64,000 nucleotides of DNA from Agaribacterium sp. ZY112 (GCF_041346925.1 NZ_CP166840.1:3095001-3159000); one strand, 5' to 3'; shown: positions 26,001 to 35,060, counted from the first letter of the stretch. Translations and numbers: made by a program. Notes: generated from the letters alone by a model not told the origin.

Positions 26001-27038
26001 ACCGGCCCGACCAATTTAGTAGAAGAGCGGCTTTGCAAACTTTTTTGCCAGCTACTAGAAATCCCCAATGTGGGCACCGAAGATAACTTCTTTGAACTCG
26101 GTGGCCACTCTCTACTCGCCGCGCAATTAATTGCCTACGTAAAAGAAATCATGGGTATTGAGTTGTCACTTGCCGCAGTTTTTGAAGCCCCGACCGTTAA
26201 GGGGATTGCAGCCAAACTTGCCGGCACCAATGATGACCAAGCCTTAAATGTTCTGCTGCCTTTACGTAAACGAGAACAGCAGCCAGCACTATTTTGTGTG
26301 CACCCTGCCGGTGGGCTTAGCTGGTGTTACGCGGCACTGACTCCAGTTATTCCAAGTTATATCCCGCTCTACGGTGTGCAATCTAAAAACCTAGCCCAGA
26401 CCGATGAGCCACTACCTGAACACATGATGGACATGGCCGCAGACTATGTTAAAGCCTTGCGCGAGGAGCAAGCTTTTGGCCCTTACCACCTAATGGGCTG
26501 GTCCATTGGCGGCATGATCGCTCATGCCATGGCTGCGGTATTACAGCAACAAGGGCAAGAAGTAGGCCTATTAGTTCTACTCGACTCCTACCCGACTGAG
26601 CAGTGGCAAACAATGAACCCACCAGGTGAACATCAAGCTTTAGGTGCATTAATACGTATGGCCGGTGTAGAGTTTGATGAAGAAGCTCACAGCAGCTTAA
26701 ACCGGCAAGAAGTGGTTGATATATTACAAGATGCCGGTAGCTCAATGGCCCACCTTAAAGCCGAGACTATCTCAGCTATGATTGAGGTTGTTATCAATAA
26801 CAACTCTAGGGTTCGCGATAAAGTCGACTACGTCTACCAAGGTGATATGTTGTTTTTTAATGCCTTAAAGCCTGAAAGTGAAGCCTTCCTTGATCGCAAT
26901 GGTTGGAATAACTATATGGATGGCAACATCAATGTGATTGAAATTGATTGTATTCACCGCGACATGATGCGCCCTGACAAATTGAAATTTATCGGCGAAC
27001 ACGTTGCTGAAGCTCTTGAAGCATTCAATAACGCATAG
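23061..27038 (+). CDS. entF: Nonribosomal peptide synthetase EntF-like (C-A-PCP-TE)
   Basis: A 1325-residue synthetase with the same four-domain order as EntF (about 1293 aa). Condensation domain with HHIAIDG at 149-155; adenylation domain about 465-960 with YTSGSTDKPKG; carrier domain with S1017 in LGGHSLLAAQL; thioesterase with nucleophile S1148 in GWSIGG. Around the substrate pocket, FDVSIWEFFW, TTMHFVPSML, FCSGEALP and NLYGPTEAAIDV are nearly the EntF serine-specific segments, so L-serine activation is predicted. A single seryl module plus TE suggests an enterobactin-type DHB-Ser oligoester; the ring size cannot be read from sequence. Confidence 0.94.
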   Translation: MNIKVDVQDFIDTEQNPKLQPLTDSQSGIWFAQCRDPDNPIYKTGEYIVIDGQLDCDVLAKAIEITINEVDSLHAQFVTTTEGPRMYVQRKPWQVLRLDYSKRNKAMDEAISWMKGQLREPVNLETGPLFGMSLLKMSELKHIWFFSLHHIAIDGYSMSLIASRVATIYNKLMNNQLIDDIQLVSQDALLAEDDNYKASGKYEKDRQFYLNRYEDHNDTINLAGKPTVTSDFFWRKKGKMESEVKEDMSQLASFCRVHWYSVMISAMASYVHRMTRSKDVVLGVPLMGRLGSVAIQTPAMRVNILPVRVSFEDGMSIKELIKSVNKEFANVRRHQGYRYEELHRELNLVKDNRNLFGPLVNIMPFQYDYDFNGSEAKAYNLSAGPVDDMSFYCYEQDSFLNIDIDANPALYSEVELAQHQRRMFSFMAEFFKHGCNENSEAATISELPLLIDDEKERLIHTWNNTEHKLQSETLASLLQKQIISSSDATALIFEEQSYSFNELAKKVNACAHWLIAQGMQKGDRIAVMLPRSVELIIVQQATIKCGAIYVPIDPDYPEARIAYILQSAKAKFVFSNSAVCQALPEQTSSILVDDPKLKQQWQKQATTEPNSLVKLNDEDPAYIIYTSGSTDKPKGVVISHKAVVNRLLWMQDSYTIDSSDRVLQKTPAGFDVSIWEFFWPMITGATLVLAKPEGHKDPNYLAELIAKEKITTMHFVPSMLQVFVQQAKAELCTSLRQVFCSGEALPVELVNDYYQNFKARLHNLYGPTEAAIDVTYWPCQANEDHLSVPIGFPVWNTQIYILDEKLQPVPPGVVGDLYIAGDQLALGYFEQEELTKERFINNPFAESDDARMYLSGDLARWREDGAIEYCGRSDFQVKIRGFRIELEEIEHALAQIPEVLQVAVLAQEYSAGDKRLVAYVNHEQGEEMDVLALQKIIADKLPEYMVPGYFVHIDEFPLTPNGKLDRKALPKPDLSGQVGSTGPTNLVEERLCKLFCQLLEIPNVGTEDNFFELGGHSLLAAQLIAYVKEIMGIELSLAAVFEAPTVKGIAAKLAGTNDDQALNVLLPLRKREQQPALFCVHPAGGLSWCYAALTPVIPSYIPLYGVQSKNLAQTDEPLPEHMMDMAADYVKALREEQAFGPYHLMGWSIGGMIAHAMAAVLQQQGQEVGLLVLLDSYPTEQWQTMNPPGEHQALGALIRMAGVEFDEEAHSSLNRQEVVDILQDAGSSMAHLKAETISAMIEVVINNNSRVRDKVDYVYQGDMLFFNALKPESEAFLDRNGWNNYMDGNINVIEIDCIHRDMMRPDKLKFIGEHVAEALEAFNNA

Positions 27039-27049
27039 ATCACTCAGAT

Positions 27050-28045
27050 ATGCTTAAACACTTAAATCGTAATTATTTAAAACAAAACTCGGATTTAGCT
27101 GAAATCCAGCTAAATCCGATCGATTTTGCTTGTAAAACACTAAGCGAAAATAAAATCTTGGGGTTGGGTGAGGCCCATTGGTATCCAAGCATCTTTTCTT
27201 CCATTTGTGACATCATATTTGACGAACGTGTATTAAACACCTGCACAGATATCGTAGTAGAAATGGGAAACATCAAGCATCAAGCCATGCTTGATAGCTA
27301 TATAGAGTTCACTGATCATATATATAAGGGTGACATCCGCGAAGTGCTATTAGACTCTATTATTTTTCCTGTCTGGTTAGCGCCCCAATATATCAACTTT
27401 TTAAAATCAGTCAGAGATATCAACCTACGTAGAAAAAGGGAAAAGAAAACACTTATTCGAATCCATTTAACGGAGGATGAATTTAGCTGGAAGAAGATTA
27501 AATCGAAGGCCGACTACATCAAACAAAACAGTAGACGCGATGAGGCTTTGTTTTCAATTATAAAAAACCGTTTTATCGACGAAAACAAACCCACGATTGT
27601 ACTTGCAGGGGCAAGACACCTACTTAAAAAAAGCCCCAAATTTACCGCCAAGAATGTTCGTCAACTTTGTGATGACTATCAACAAAACCGCTTTGTATCG
27701 GTGTGGCCACACTTCCACCTAACGGATCATAGTATCGCTGATGGCTGGAGTCCCCCTACCATAATAAGCTTAGCTTTAAACGGAAAACTCTCTGAATGTC
27801 GTTTTACAGACATTAGCTATGGGGGATCAAAAATAAAGCAGATGCCTTTTAAACAGCCGCTGCATGAATTGATTGAAGGCTACCTATATCTTGGTGACGT
27901 TGAAAGAGACTTTACTTTTGATGCGCAATACTGGGCTGATCTTGCACCTAGCTACATTGAACAAGCCCGAGCCTACTTAAACCCTAGGCAGATAACACTT
28001 ATAGAGCCACTGATCTCTTCGTTTAAGCAAATAAGCAATACCTAA
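27050..28045 (+). CDS. ChaN/EreA-like protein without signal peptide, siderophore operon
   Basis: 331 residues, 11 bp after entF and probably co-transcribed. ILGLGEAHWYPSIF near residue 38 and VVEMGNIKHQAMLDSY resemble the G-E-x-H and E...H elements of the EreA/ChaN (haem-binding-lipoprotein-like, TIKI/PrgY-type) fold; VLAGARHLL is a third matching element. No signal peptide or lipobox is visible, so it should be cytoplasmic. It is clearly homologous along its length to the next gene. Inference: the EreA fold includes macrolactone esterases, so it could hydrolyse the ester backbone of the imported siderophore in the absence of Fes. Not demonstrated. Confidence 0.7.
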   Translation: MLKHLNRNYLKQNSDLAEIQLNPIDFACKTLSENKILGLGEAHWYPSIFSSICDIIFDERVLNTCTDIVVEMGNIKHQAMLDSYIEFTDHIYKGDIREVLLDSIIFPVWLAPQYINFLKSVRDINLRRKREKKTLIRIHLTEDEFSWKKIKSKADYIKQNSRRDEALFSIIKNRFIDENKPTIVLAGARHLLKKSPKFTAKNVRQLCDDYQQNRFVSVWPHFHLTDHSIADGWSPPTIISLALNGKLSECRFTDISYGGSKIKQMPFKQPLHELIEGYLYLGDVERDFTFDAQYWADLAPSYIEQARAYLNPRQITLIEPLISSFKQISNT

Positions 28046-28107
28046 AAACCTAAGTCATCCTAGTTTAACACCGTAATATAACCATGCATCATGCTGGAAC
28101 CCAATTT

Positions 28108-29178
28108 ATGAAACTACAAACGTTGTATATGTTGTTATTAACAAGCTTACTAGCTGCTTGTGACTACCTTCCCTATGAGGCAAAAATAGATTTCGATAAC
28201 AGTGAGCTTAAAGATATCAGCGCCCACACACAAGCTGTACACACGGCTGTACTAAAGGCGTTTGAAACACATAATGTCGTTGCGATCGGTGATTACCACT
28301 GGAATACCCCGGTAATGGAGGCCATTACCCAACTAGTCACTCAGCCCAAGTTCAACAGTAAAATACAGCATATTGTGGTGGAGTTTGGCAATAGTCGCCA
28401 TCAAGACCTACTTAATCGTTACCTTGAAGGAAAGGATGCTTCAACCAAAGAATTAGAAAAAGTCTATCGAGACTCGCTTTTTTTTACGGCCTGGATGCCA
28501 ACTGTTTACCAAAACTTTTTCGCCACTGTTCGTCAACATAATCTAAGCGTTGATGCGAGCCAACGAATAAAAATCACCTTAGCTGAAGAGGCCTTTAATT
28601 GGGAAAAAACCACCGAGCACAATCAGTGGAAAAAGGCAGCCAGCACAAAAACCGATCATTTCTTTTCAACTGTTAAACAATCTATCGATAAAAAAGAAAA
28701 AACATTAATGGTATTTGGTGCCTTCCACATAATAAAGCTACCTACGTCTTTAGCTAAGAACATAGAGAAAGAACAATTACCGTTGGTAACCCGTATTGAG
28801 TTAGCCTATCCCGGAGAGGTCTATACCGTATGGCCACTTACAGATCCCACAATTACCCAAGCACTAGCTGAGTTACCAGAACCTAGTATTATATCTGTAA
28901 CAGACAGTGCGTTAAAAGATGTGAAGTTTATTGATATGTTGCCTAAAGCGCGTATTCGCTTAAGCCGCCTAGATAGTCGAGATCTATTATTATCCGATCT
29001 TATCGACGCGGTATTATTTGTTGGCCAAACACAGCGAAAAGATGTACTGCCTGAGTCGGTCTATCAAGACAAGCAATGGCTTGAAGAAATGGATCGAAGA
29101 ATAAATATTATTGGCGGAAAAATGGAAGGAAAATACAGGGCCATCATCGAAAGCAGTGCGGCCTTGTATTCAAAATAA
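28108..29178 (+). CDS. ChaN/EreA-like lipoprotein, paralogue of the preceding gene
   Basis: 356 residues from ATG 28108, chosen because it gives a canonical lipoprotein signal with lipobox LLAAC (Cys about residue 18); ATG 28084 is an alternative. Family elements: VAIGDYHWNTPVM (Asp where the paralogue has Glu), VVEFGNSRHQDLLNRYLEG and VFGAFHII. The order and spacing match the previous protein, but this copy is membrane-attached, facing the periplasm. The duplicated cytoplasmic/periplasmic pair at the end of a siderophore operon suggests handling of the ferric siderophore or released iron/haem; the exact reaction is unknown. Confidence 0.7.
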   Translation: MKLQTLYMLLLTSLLAACDYLPYEAKIDFDNSELKDISAHTQAVHTAVLKAFETHNVVAIGDYHWNTPVMEAITQLVTQPKFNSKIQHIVVEFGNSRHQDLLNRYLEGKDASTKELEKVYRDSLFFTAWMPTVYQNFFATVRQHNLSVDASQRIKITLAEEAFNWEKTTEHNQWKKAASTKTDHFFSTVKQSIDKKEKTLMVFGAFHIIKLPTSLAKNIEKEQLPLVTRIELAYPGEVYTVWPLTDPTITQALAELPEPSIISVTDSALKDVKFIDMLPKARIRLSRLDSRDLLLSDLIDAVLFVGQTQRKDVLPESVYQDKQWLEEMDRRINIIGGKMEGKYRAIIESSAALYSK

Positions 29179-29347
29179 AGAATAGCCACGGACAAATGTA
29201 AAAATCTCAGTACTGCGAAACAGAGAATATCTAGATTAAGCTACTAAGAACCATGCAGTAGGGTCTTTTTGACGAAAGCCTAGTGGCTATGGTGTTAATT
29301 TAACCAAGCAGCTAGGCTTCATTGCTCAAAAGCGGATATGTTTACTA

Positions 29348-29821
29348 TTACAAGCCTAGGTCAGACAAACTTGGGTGATCATCTGGTCGGCGCCCTAAAG
29401 GCCAATGAAACTTGCGATCAGACTCTAATATTTTTAAATCATTAATACTTGCGTGACGGCTTTGCATCAAACCTTTATCGCTAAACTGCCAATTCTCATT
29501 TCCGTAAGAGCGATACCACTGCCCTTGCTCATCATGCCATTCGTAAGCAAAGCGAACAGCAATTCTATTAGCCGATGTTGCCCATAGCTCCTTGATAAGT
29601 CGGTACTCTAATTCTTTTTCCCATTTACGTGTTAAAAAGCCAACTATTTCTTCGCGGCCAGATATAAACTCACTGCGATTACGCCATTGGCTATCTTCGG
29701 TATAAGCAAGTGCAATACGTTCAGGCACACCCGAATTCCATGCATCTTCGGCTAAACGAACTTTTTGTGCTGCCGACTCTTGGTCGAAAGGTGGAAATGG
29801 CGGTTTAGCTTCATCTGTCAT
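29348..29821 (-). CDS. NTF2-like protein (DUF1348)
   Basis: A 157-residue cytoplasmic protein. [55 protein letters not shown] and [10 protein letters not shown] match the DUF1348 group of SnoaL/NTF2-like proteins, which are small alpha+beta barrels of unknown activity. The C-terminal [20 protein letters not shown] is typical too. AAGGG lies 6 nt before the ATG. Single gene. Confidence 0.85.
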   Translation of the reverse strand: MTDEAKPPFPPFDQESAAQKVRLAEDAWNSGVPERIALAYTEDSQWRNRSEFISGREEIVGFLTRKWEKELEYRLIKELWATSANRIAVRFAYEWHDEQGQWYRSYGNENWQFSDKGLMQSRHASINDLKILESDRKFHWPLGRRPDDHPSLSDLGL

Positions 29822-30033
29822 GGCTGGCCCTTAAAGAAAATAACACGGAGCCCCCATCATAATTTGAATTCTTATGAATGGAAGTATTTAAAGAAAAATT
29901 ATCATGAACTCACTGTAATGGAGCAGATACATAGAATATAAAAGGCATAAATACTGAAGCGCACCATAAATGTGCGACATCACACAGTAATAGCCCACTT
30001 CAGCTGTTAACCTGAGCAAAAAATACGTACTGG

Positions 30034-31104
30034 TTGAAAAAAATGCTATTTCGTACAAGCAGTGTCTTCATTTTCAGTTCAATCTTATTGCTAACAGCCT
30101 GCAACTCCGATTCCCCTACACAAACTGAGGCGCCTTCGCCTAGCCCTAGTGGCAGTGTATCAGAGGGGGATACAGGTAGCGGTGGTAGTGATTTCGGTAG
30201 CAATCATGGTGGAGCCCTACCCGGGAACAGTGGTTCAAGCCCGTTGCCTTCCACCCTCCCCACAGCCTTACCTTCGGCCTTGCCCTCTGCTGCTGCATCT
30301 TCGCAACCCTCTAACGAAGAGTCACCACAAGCAATACTGCTACTAAACAATGAAGCCCTATACAACCTAGAAGCCAGCTCAAATAGAAAACTAGAGTTTG
30401 TTGTATTAATCCCGAACAATACAAAACAGCTCAGTGTGCAAACCAATCAAGGTACGGGTTATTTAAAACTTAGTCTTTACGACAGCCAAGCAAGCCCTAC
30501 CCGCTTATGTGAATCTAGTAACCAAGTGGCAAACCAAGCTACGGTTCAAAGCTGTAACATTAACAACCCAGCCGAGGGTGAATATAAAATCGTTTTGGCT
30601 GCTGAATCTGAGTTTTCAGGTGTTCGTTTAATGGCAAGCTACGAACTTAACGCAAATGACCAGCAAGCCGAAGACTGCAACCGTAGCACTATAGAGCAAG
30701 AGCTACTCAATGCTCACAATCAGGCCCGAGCCAGTGAGCGCCAGTGCGGCGGCCAATACTTTGCCGCAACAGGTCCCTTAACTTGGAACTGTAAGCTGTT
30801 CAATGCCGCCCAACTACACTCTCAGGATATGGCTGATAAGAATTATTTTGATCACACCAATCTCGATGGTGAGGGCCCGGCTCAGCGAGCACAAAAACAA
30901 GGTTATAACTACAACTACATTGGTGAAAATATCGCTGCGGGGCAGCAGAGTGTTTCAAGTGTGATGCAAGGTTGGTTAAATAGCCCAGGCCACTGTGCCA
31001 ATATCATGAACCCCAACTACAGCGAACTTGGCTCTGCTCTTGTCGATAAATCCGATAGCTTCTACCGCCTCTATTGGACAGCGGTATTTGGCAGATCACA
31101 GTAA
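30034..31104 (+). CDS. CAP/SCP-domain lipoprotein with PPC-like module
   Basis: About 356 residues from TTG 30034, or 353 from ATG 30043; neither has a strong ribosome binding site. Lipobox LLTAC near residue 23. A low-complexity Pro/Ser/Gly linker (about 28-98) leads into a beta domain resembling bacterial pre-peptidase C-terminal modules (about 100-205), then a CAP domain (about 222-356) with LLNAHNQARASERQCG, FDHTNLDG, GENIAAGQ and GWLNSPGHCANIMNP. The CAP His/Glu residues are present. Bacterial CAP proteins are secreted; activity is unknown. Confidence 0.85.
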   Translation: MKKMLFRTSSVFIFSSILLLTACNSDSPTQTEAPSPSPSGSVSEGDTGSGGSDFGSNHGGALPGNSGSSPLPSTLPTALPSALPSAAASSQPSNEESPQAILLLNNEALYNLEASSNRKLEFVVLIPNNTKQLSVQTNQGTGYLKLSLYDSQASPTRLCESSNQVANQATVQSCNINNPAEGEYKIVLAAESEFSGVRLMASYELNANDQQAEDCNRSTIEQELLNAHNQARASERQCGGQYFAATGPLTWNCKLFNAAQLHSQDMADKNYFDHTNLDGEGPAQRAQKQGYNYNYIGENIAAGQQSVSSVMQGWLNSPGHCANIMNPNYSELGSALVDKSDSFYRLYWTAVFGRSQ

Positions 31105-31276
31105 TAAGGAAGAAAGTTTAACTAAGTAAAAAAATAACAACAATAACACCAGCATAGAGAGTCATGTGGAGGATATTACACTCAAGTTTAAATGGTCGTT
31201 ACTTAACTATCTATAAATCTTCAAATTAATACTCAGTCGTGAGGCGAGTCATCTGCATCTGTTTAATTACACCCGG

Positions 31277-31318
31277 TAAAAAAGGTGTATAAACACCAGT
31301 ATCAGCGTCTATACACCT
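31277..31318 (-). terminator. Rho-independent terminator of the GH86 gene
   Basis: On the minus strand, AGGTGTATA and TATACACCT form a perfect 9-bp stem with an 18-nt loop, followed by six T residues. It lies 14 bp beyond the agarase stop codon. Confidence 0.85.
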
Positions 31319-31331
31319 CATTAAAGGGATA

Positions 31332-33830
31332 CTATCTGCCGGTTCGGTTTAACTCACGAGTGACATTAAATACCTGTAGTGCCGCAGTTGTCACAAAACC
31401 ACCGTTATCTGGGAATGTGATTGTTACTCGGTTGTCCTGTTTTAGTGCAGCATATTCAACTGGAATCTCAATCACACCAAAGAAATTCTCACGACCAGGC
31501 CGGGTGGGCCCTTGCTTTTGGTCGTATCCACGGAAGTCTTCCGGTACATCAAGCGGAGTCCCATTAATTAGAACCTGAGGCATTAATGACAAGCCGTGAT
31601 CACGGCCAACACCTAAACGTAAGACTGCTTCACCACTTGCTGCGAGGGAAACATTATTAATATCAAAACTAATATTTTGATTTGCTACAACAGGTTTCTT
31701 ATAGCTAGTAGCGTAATACTTACTTTCCTCACTAAGCTCCGTGAGTTGAACAGTCTGATCAAAAGCAATCTTTAACACCATGGTTGACTCTGACCCCAAG
31801 GTCAATGTTGCTGGTAGTTCCGTGTAACGCGCTGTATCAATGACGGCATAATCTCGTTCGTCGTAAACCATATGCTTAATATCCACACTGCGAATATTAT
31901 TTGAATTAAGACCAAGAGAATTAAAAGCAAATTCAGTATCTTCGAATACTAAATTATTTAAGATAACGTAGGCTGTATCGCCGTCAATATAGGCATCAAC
32001 AAGAATATCTTGATCTGAAGACCATGTATCTACACGTGTACCTTTAACATCCTTCCACAGCTCGTAGAACTTAATCATGTCAGAATAAACCCACTGCGGC
32101 CCTGTCTGACCCTCGCGCTCAAAATTCTGAACCATGAGACGTGTACTCTGAGGAATTGTAGGTGCGATTCTGCCCCACTCCGCCTTAAGCGTAATATACG
32201 GCGTAGCTTTTAGGATTTGATCTGGCCGCTCCATAAATGCCATTAACATTGAGTTATAGGCTTTCATTTTGGTGGCGTCACGTTTAGGCGTCCACGGCTT
32301 GTTTCGCTGTAAGTGAGCTGAAGCGCCATATTCAGAAATCAACAAGGGGCTGACGCTACCGTTATTTAAGTAAGTATAATGCTCGACCATGTCCATAGTC
32401 GCTTCGATATTACTACCTTTACGATATTTTTCGCGATTGGCATGCTCAGGAAAATCGTATAAGTGCAAAGAGATGAAGTCCATATTTGCACCAGCTGTAT
32501 CGAAGAATAAACGGTCTCGACTTTCCCAACGATCGAAATTATTTTTATCATAGTCAGGAAATGCCGGTGTGTAACCGCCAATTAATACATCGGGATTTTT
32601 CTTACGTATTTCGTTTGTTACCGAGTTATGGAAACGGAAAACGTCGTTAAGCTCAACTGGGTTTTGCGCCCAATCGTAAAGATGGAATAAAGGCTCATTT
32701 ACAACTTCAACAAATTTAGGTTTAACATAGCCTTCTGTGTCAGAATCAGATTGTTTAAAGTATTTTGCTAAAAACTGCCCCATAAAATCGCCCGTTGCAG
32801 TACCGATGGGTTCATTCACGGTGTCTGTTTGCGATAGGGCCCAACCGCGATTAGTTAATTGCCCATCAGGCCAGAAAGGGTGAAGTTGAGCCGCAACGAT
32901 CATGTCAGTGCCACGGTGTTCATGGCGGCGCTGAGAAACATAACGAGGCTCAGTTCTATTGGTGAACTTCTTTTTGTAGTTATTACCGCTTTGGGTCAGT
33001 TTAATTGGGTCCGCAAAGCCAGGTTTTGCAGGATCTTCATGCGCAATTGTTTTTAATACGCTAGTGATCGTACCAGTATCTCGGCCAAAATAGACATCGT
33101 AACCTTCCAAAAAGTCTGAAATCAGATCCTCGGACTCGTTGGTTCCTACGCTATACCAATCATTACTGGTGAAAGTCTCAGCTATATTGATGTATTTACG
33201 TCTATCAAATGTATCTATGCCACCTATTTGATGCCGTGTATCGAAATTGACGTCAATATTGACTCCATCATAAGGCGTGGGAGTTTCGCTCGGTTCTGGA
33301 GAAGGTAATGAAGAAGGCTCAGGAGAAGGACTGATTTCATTTGTTAATACAAACGAGTCCAAATTCCACTGACTAATATTTGTACCGCTAGCCAATAAGC
33401 GCAATTGAACTTTACCGCTTGGTAGACTAATTGAATGGCCAACATGTAAGGGCTGAAAATCATCCCAAGCTGTCACTGGCACAGTAGTTTGTGCAACCGT
33501 CTGCCAAGTATTAGATTGCTTGATCTGTACACTAATCTTAGAGCTACCAATATCTCCATTGCTGATATTATAACTAAGATCATAGTCACCAGCACTTACA
33601 CCGTTGATTGTATATTGAATATAATCCTCAGGATTAACGTAACTAATAGCACGTAATCCTGCAATATTTATTGGAGTTACTTTTCTTTTTTTCCCATCAT
33701 TATAAGTGCCACCTGAGAGGGTGAATTTTTCTGCTTCAACTTGGTATGATTCAGCAAAACTTAAAGATGCGATCGATAATGTACTTAAGCCTATAATCAC
33801 CGGCTTAAGCGTCCGCCTGTAAAGATTCAT
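31332..33830 (-). CDS. Secreted CBM6-GH86 beta-agarase/porphyranase
   Basis: An 832-residue secreted enzyme. Signal peptide 1-26 (cleavage after SFA). Residues 27-165 are a CBM6-type module (YQVEAEKF...; QWNLDSFVL). A PSPEPS linker spans 166-187. From 190 a GH86 catalytic domain begins with NIDVNFDTRHQIGGIDTFDR. Probable acid/base E379 in EVVNEP and nucleophile E500 in LLISEYGAS. GH86 contains endo-acting beta-agarases and beta-porphyranases that cut red-algal galactans; which substrate applies here cannot be decided. It stands alone rather than in a galactan-utilisation cluster. Confidence 0.9.
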   Translation of the reverse strand: MNLYRRTLKPVIIGLSTLSIASLSFAESYQVEAEKFTLSGGTYNDGKKRKVTPINIAGLRAISYVNPEDYIQYTINGVSAGDYDLSYNISNGDIGSSKISVQIKQSNTWQTVAQTTVPVTAWDDFQPLHVGHSISLPSGKVQLRLLASGTNISQWNLDSFVLTNEISPSPEPSSLPSPEPSETPTPYDGVNIDVNFDTRHQIGGIDTFDRRKYINIAETFTSNDWYSVGTNESEDLISDFLEGYDVYFGRDTGTITSVLKTIAHEDPAKPGFADPIKLTQSGNNYKKKFTNRTEPRYVSQRRHEHRGTDMIVAAQLHPFWPDGQLTNRGWALSQTDTVNEPIGTATGDFMGQFLAKYFKQSDSDTEGYVKPKFVEVVNEPLFHLYDWAQNPVELNDVFRFHNSVTNEIRKKNPDVLIGGYTPAFPDYDKNNFDRWESRDRLFFDTAGANMDFISLHLYDFPEHANREKYRKGSNIEATMDMVEHYTYLNNGSVSPLLISEYGASAHLQRNKPWTPKRDATKMKAYNSMLMAFMERPDQILKATPYITLKAEWGRIAPTIPQSTRLMVQNFEREGQTGPQWVYSDMIKFYELWKDVKGTRVDTWSSDQDILVDAYIDGDTAYVILNNLVFEDTEFAFNSLGLNSNNIRSVDIKHMVYDERDYAVIDTARYTELPATLTLGSESTMVLKIAFDQTVQLTELSEESKYYATSYKKPVVANQNISFDINNVSLAASGEAVLRLGVGRDHGLSLMPQVLINGTPLDVPEDFRGYDQKQGPTRPGRENFFGVIEIPVEYAALKQDNRVTITFPDNGGFVTTAALQVFNVTRELNRTGR

Positions 33831-34956
33831 ATTTTCAACTCTATAAGTAATTTTAAAACATTCAAATTAAACTCAACAACAGAGTGAAGGGGCTATTCTA
33901 TTTACGCGAATGAATAATTTTTATTAGGACAGAAGTCATTTTAAAAGGGGTTCCCCCCTGCTATCGCTCAATGAAAACTGATCGCTATATATAGGAAACT
34001 CTTCCACCGTGCTCCAAAGGAGGTAAAAAGGTAGAGCAAGAATATGTTATTTGCAAGCATGCTTGAGATATAAATTCGCGAAGACAACTCACATTTTTTT
34101 AAAATAAAACAGCCCAAAAAACCGGACATTATTCGGACGCCCAAAAAAAATAAAAAATGAATCAGTGCTATTACCGATTACACCTAATTATTTAACTAAG
34201 CCACTGACGCTCATACCCACTCTATGACGCCCTTTCCATAGCATTTCAATCACTTTCTTTCAAACGCCAACATATCTACCTGTTTATTATTAATAATCAT
34301 CCCAAAAAACATAAATGCCCATACAGACTCTGGCAGATTTAGATCAGCACAAGAGATAAGAAAATAAGAGACCGAACAGATCGGACATTAAGAACCGGAC
34401 ACAACTTCATCTGCAAAAAAATGGCGCATTAAATATCCTTTAACAATAAAATAATAAGACAAGAGGGAAAATAGAGAGCAACAATAGAGAGCAACAACAA
34501 AGGATAAGAAAAAGACATCTATATCAATCGAACTTTTTCACAAAAGAAACTCAGTGTCGATTCATAAATAACTACGCACTTTCTTTTACACAACTGCAAT
34601 ACCGTCCATCCACATATCGTACGTATCCCTTAGGAATCCAGATAAAAACTAGGTCATTGGTGCCTAAATCACCTAAAGTAATGTAACTAGCACGGTTAAG
34701 TACGCCTCTGGTCAGTGCTTGTGATGTTAATTCCCCCACTCCCAGAAACGGTCAATACACTAGAGCTTCACATAGTCTCACTGGCGTCCCCTTCCTCACC
34801 TCGGCATAAACCAAACAATGCCAACCTCATCTCTTTAAAATGGTTTAGCATAAATATATCGAACCGTTCGCAAAATAAATCGCAGGATTTGTCATCTATT
34901 TCTATATTATAAATTCATCTAATTAAAAAAAAAGGAATCAAAAACACCTCTAATCT
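33831..34956. other. A+T-rich intergenic region between divergent secretome genes
   Basis: About 1.1 kb with promoter potential for both flanking genes. Short direct repeats of CGGACATTA occur near 34133 and 34384. A 55-codon minus-strand frame (34572-34739) has amino-acid-like composition but no convincing start or homologue; it may be a gene remnant. Nothing else is recognised. Confidence 0.4.
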
Positions 34957-34959
34957 GAT

Positions 34960-35035
34960 GAGGGCAACATAAAAGCGTCGCAGCAAAGTGTGGGTTTAGC
35001 CCCACAAGCCATCACTAGGTGCGATAGCGTTTTTC
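34960..35035 (+). ncRNA. Structured leader RNA, possible riboswitch-like element
   Basis: A run of potential helices precedes the propeller gene: TGTGGG/CCCACA hairpin (about 34990-35007) enclosed by TCGCA/TGCGA (34978-34982 and 35020-35024), followed by a T-run. Conserved-looking blocks GGGCAA, GTCGCAGCAAAG, GGGTTTAG and GCGATAGC occur in the same order as the core blocks of c-di-GMP-I riboswitches, but pairing differs, so I do not assign that class. Confidence 0.3.
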
Positions 35036-35060
35036 AATGCTCATCCACAGGAGGTGGAAA

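Noticed and set aside
34960..35035. Firm assignment as a c-di-GMP-I riboswitch
   Set aside because: Sequence blocks are in the right order, but the P2 helix and GAAA loop are missing and the main hairpin pairs differently; listed only as a structured leader.
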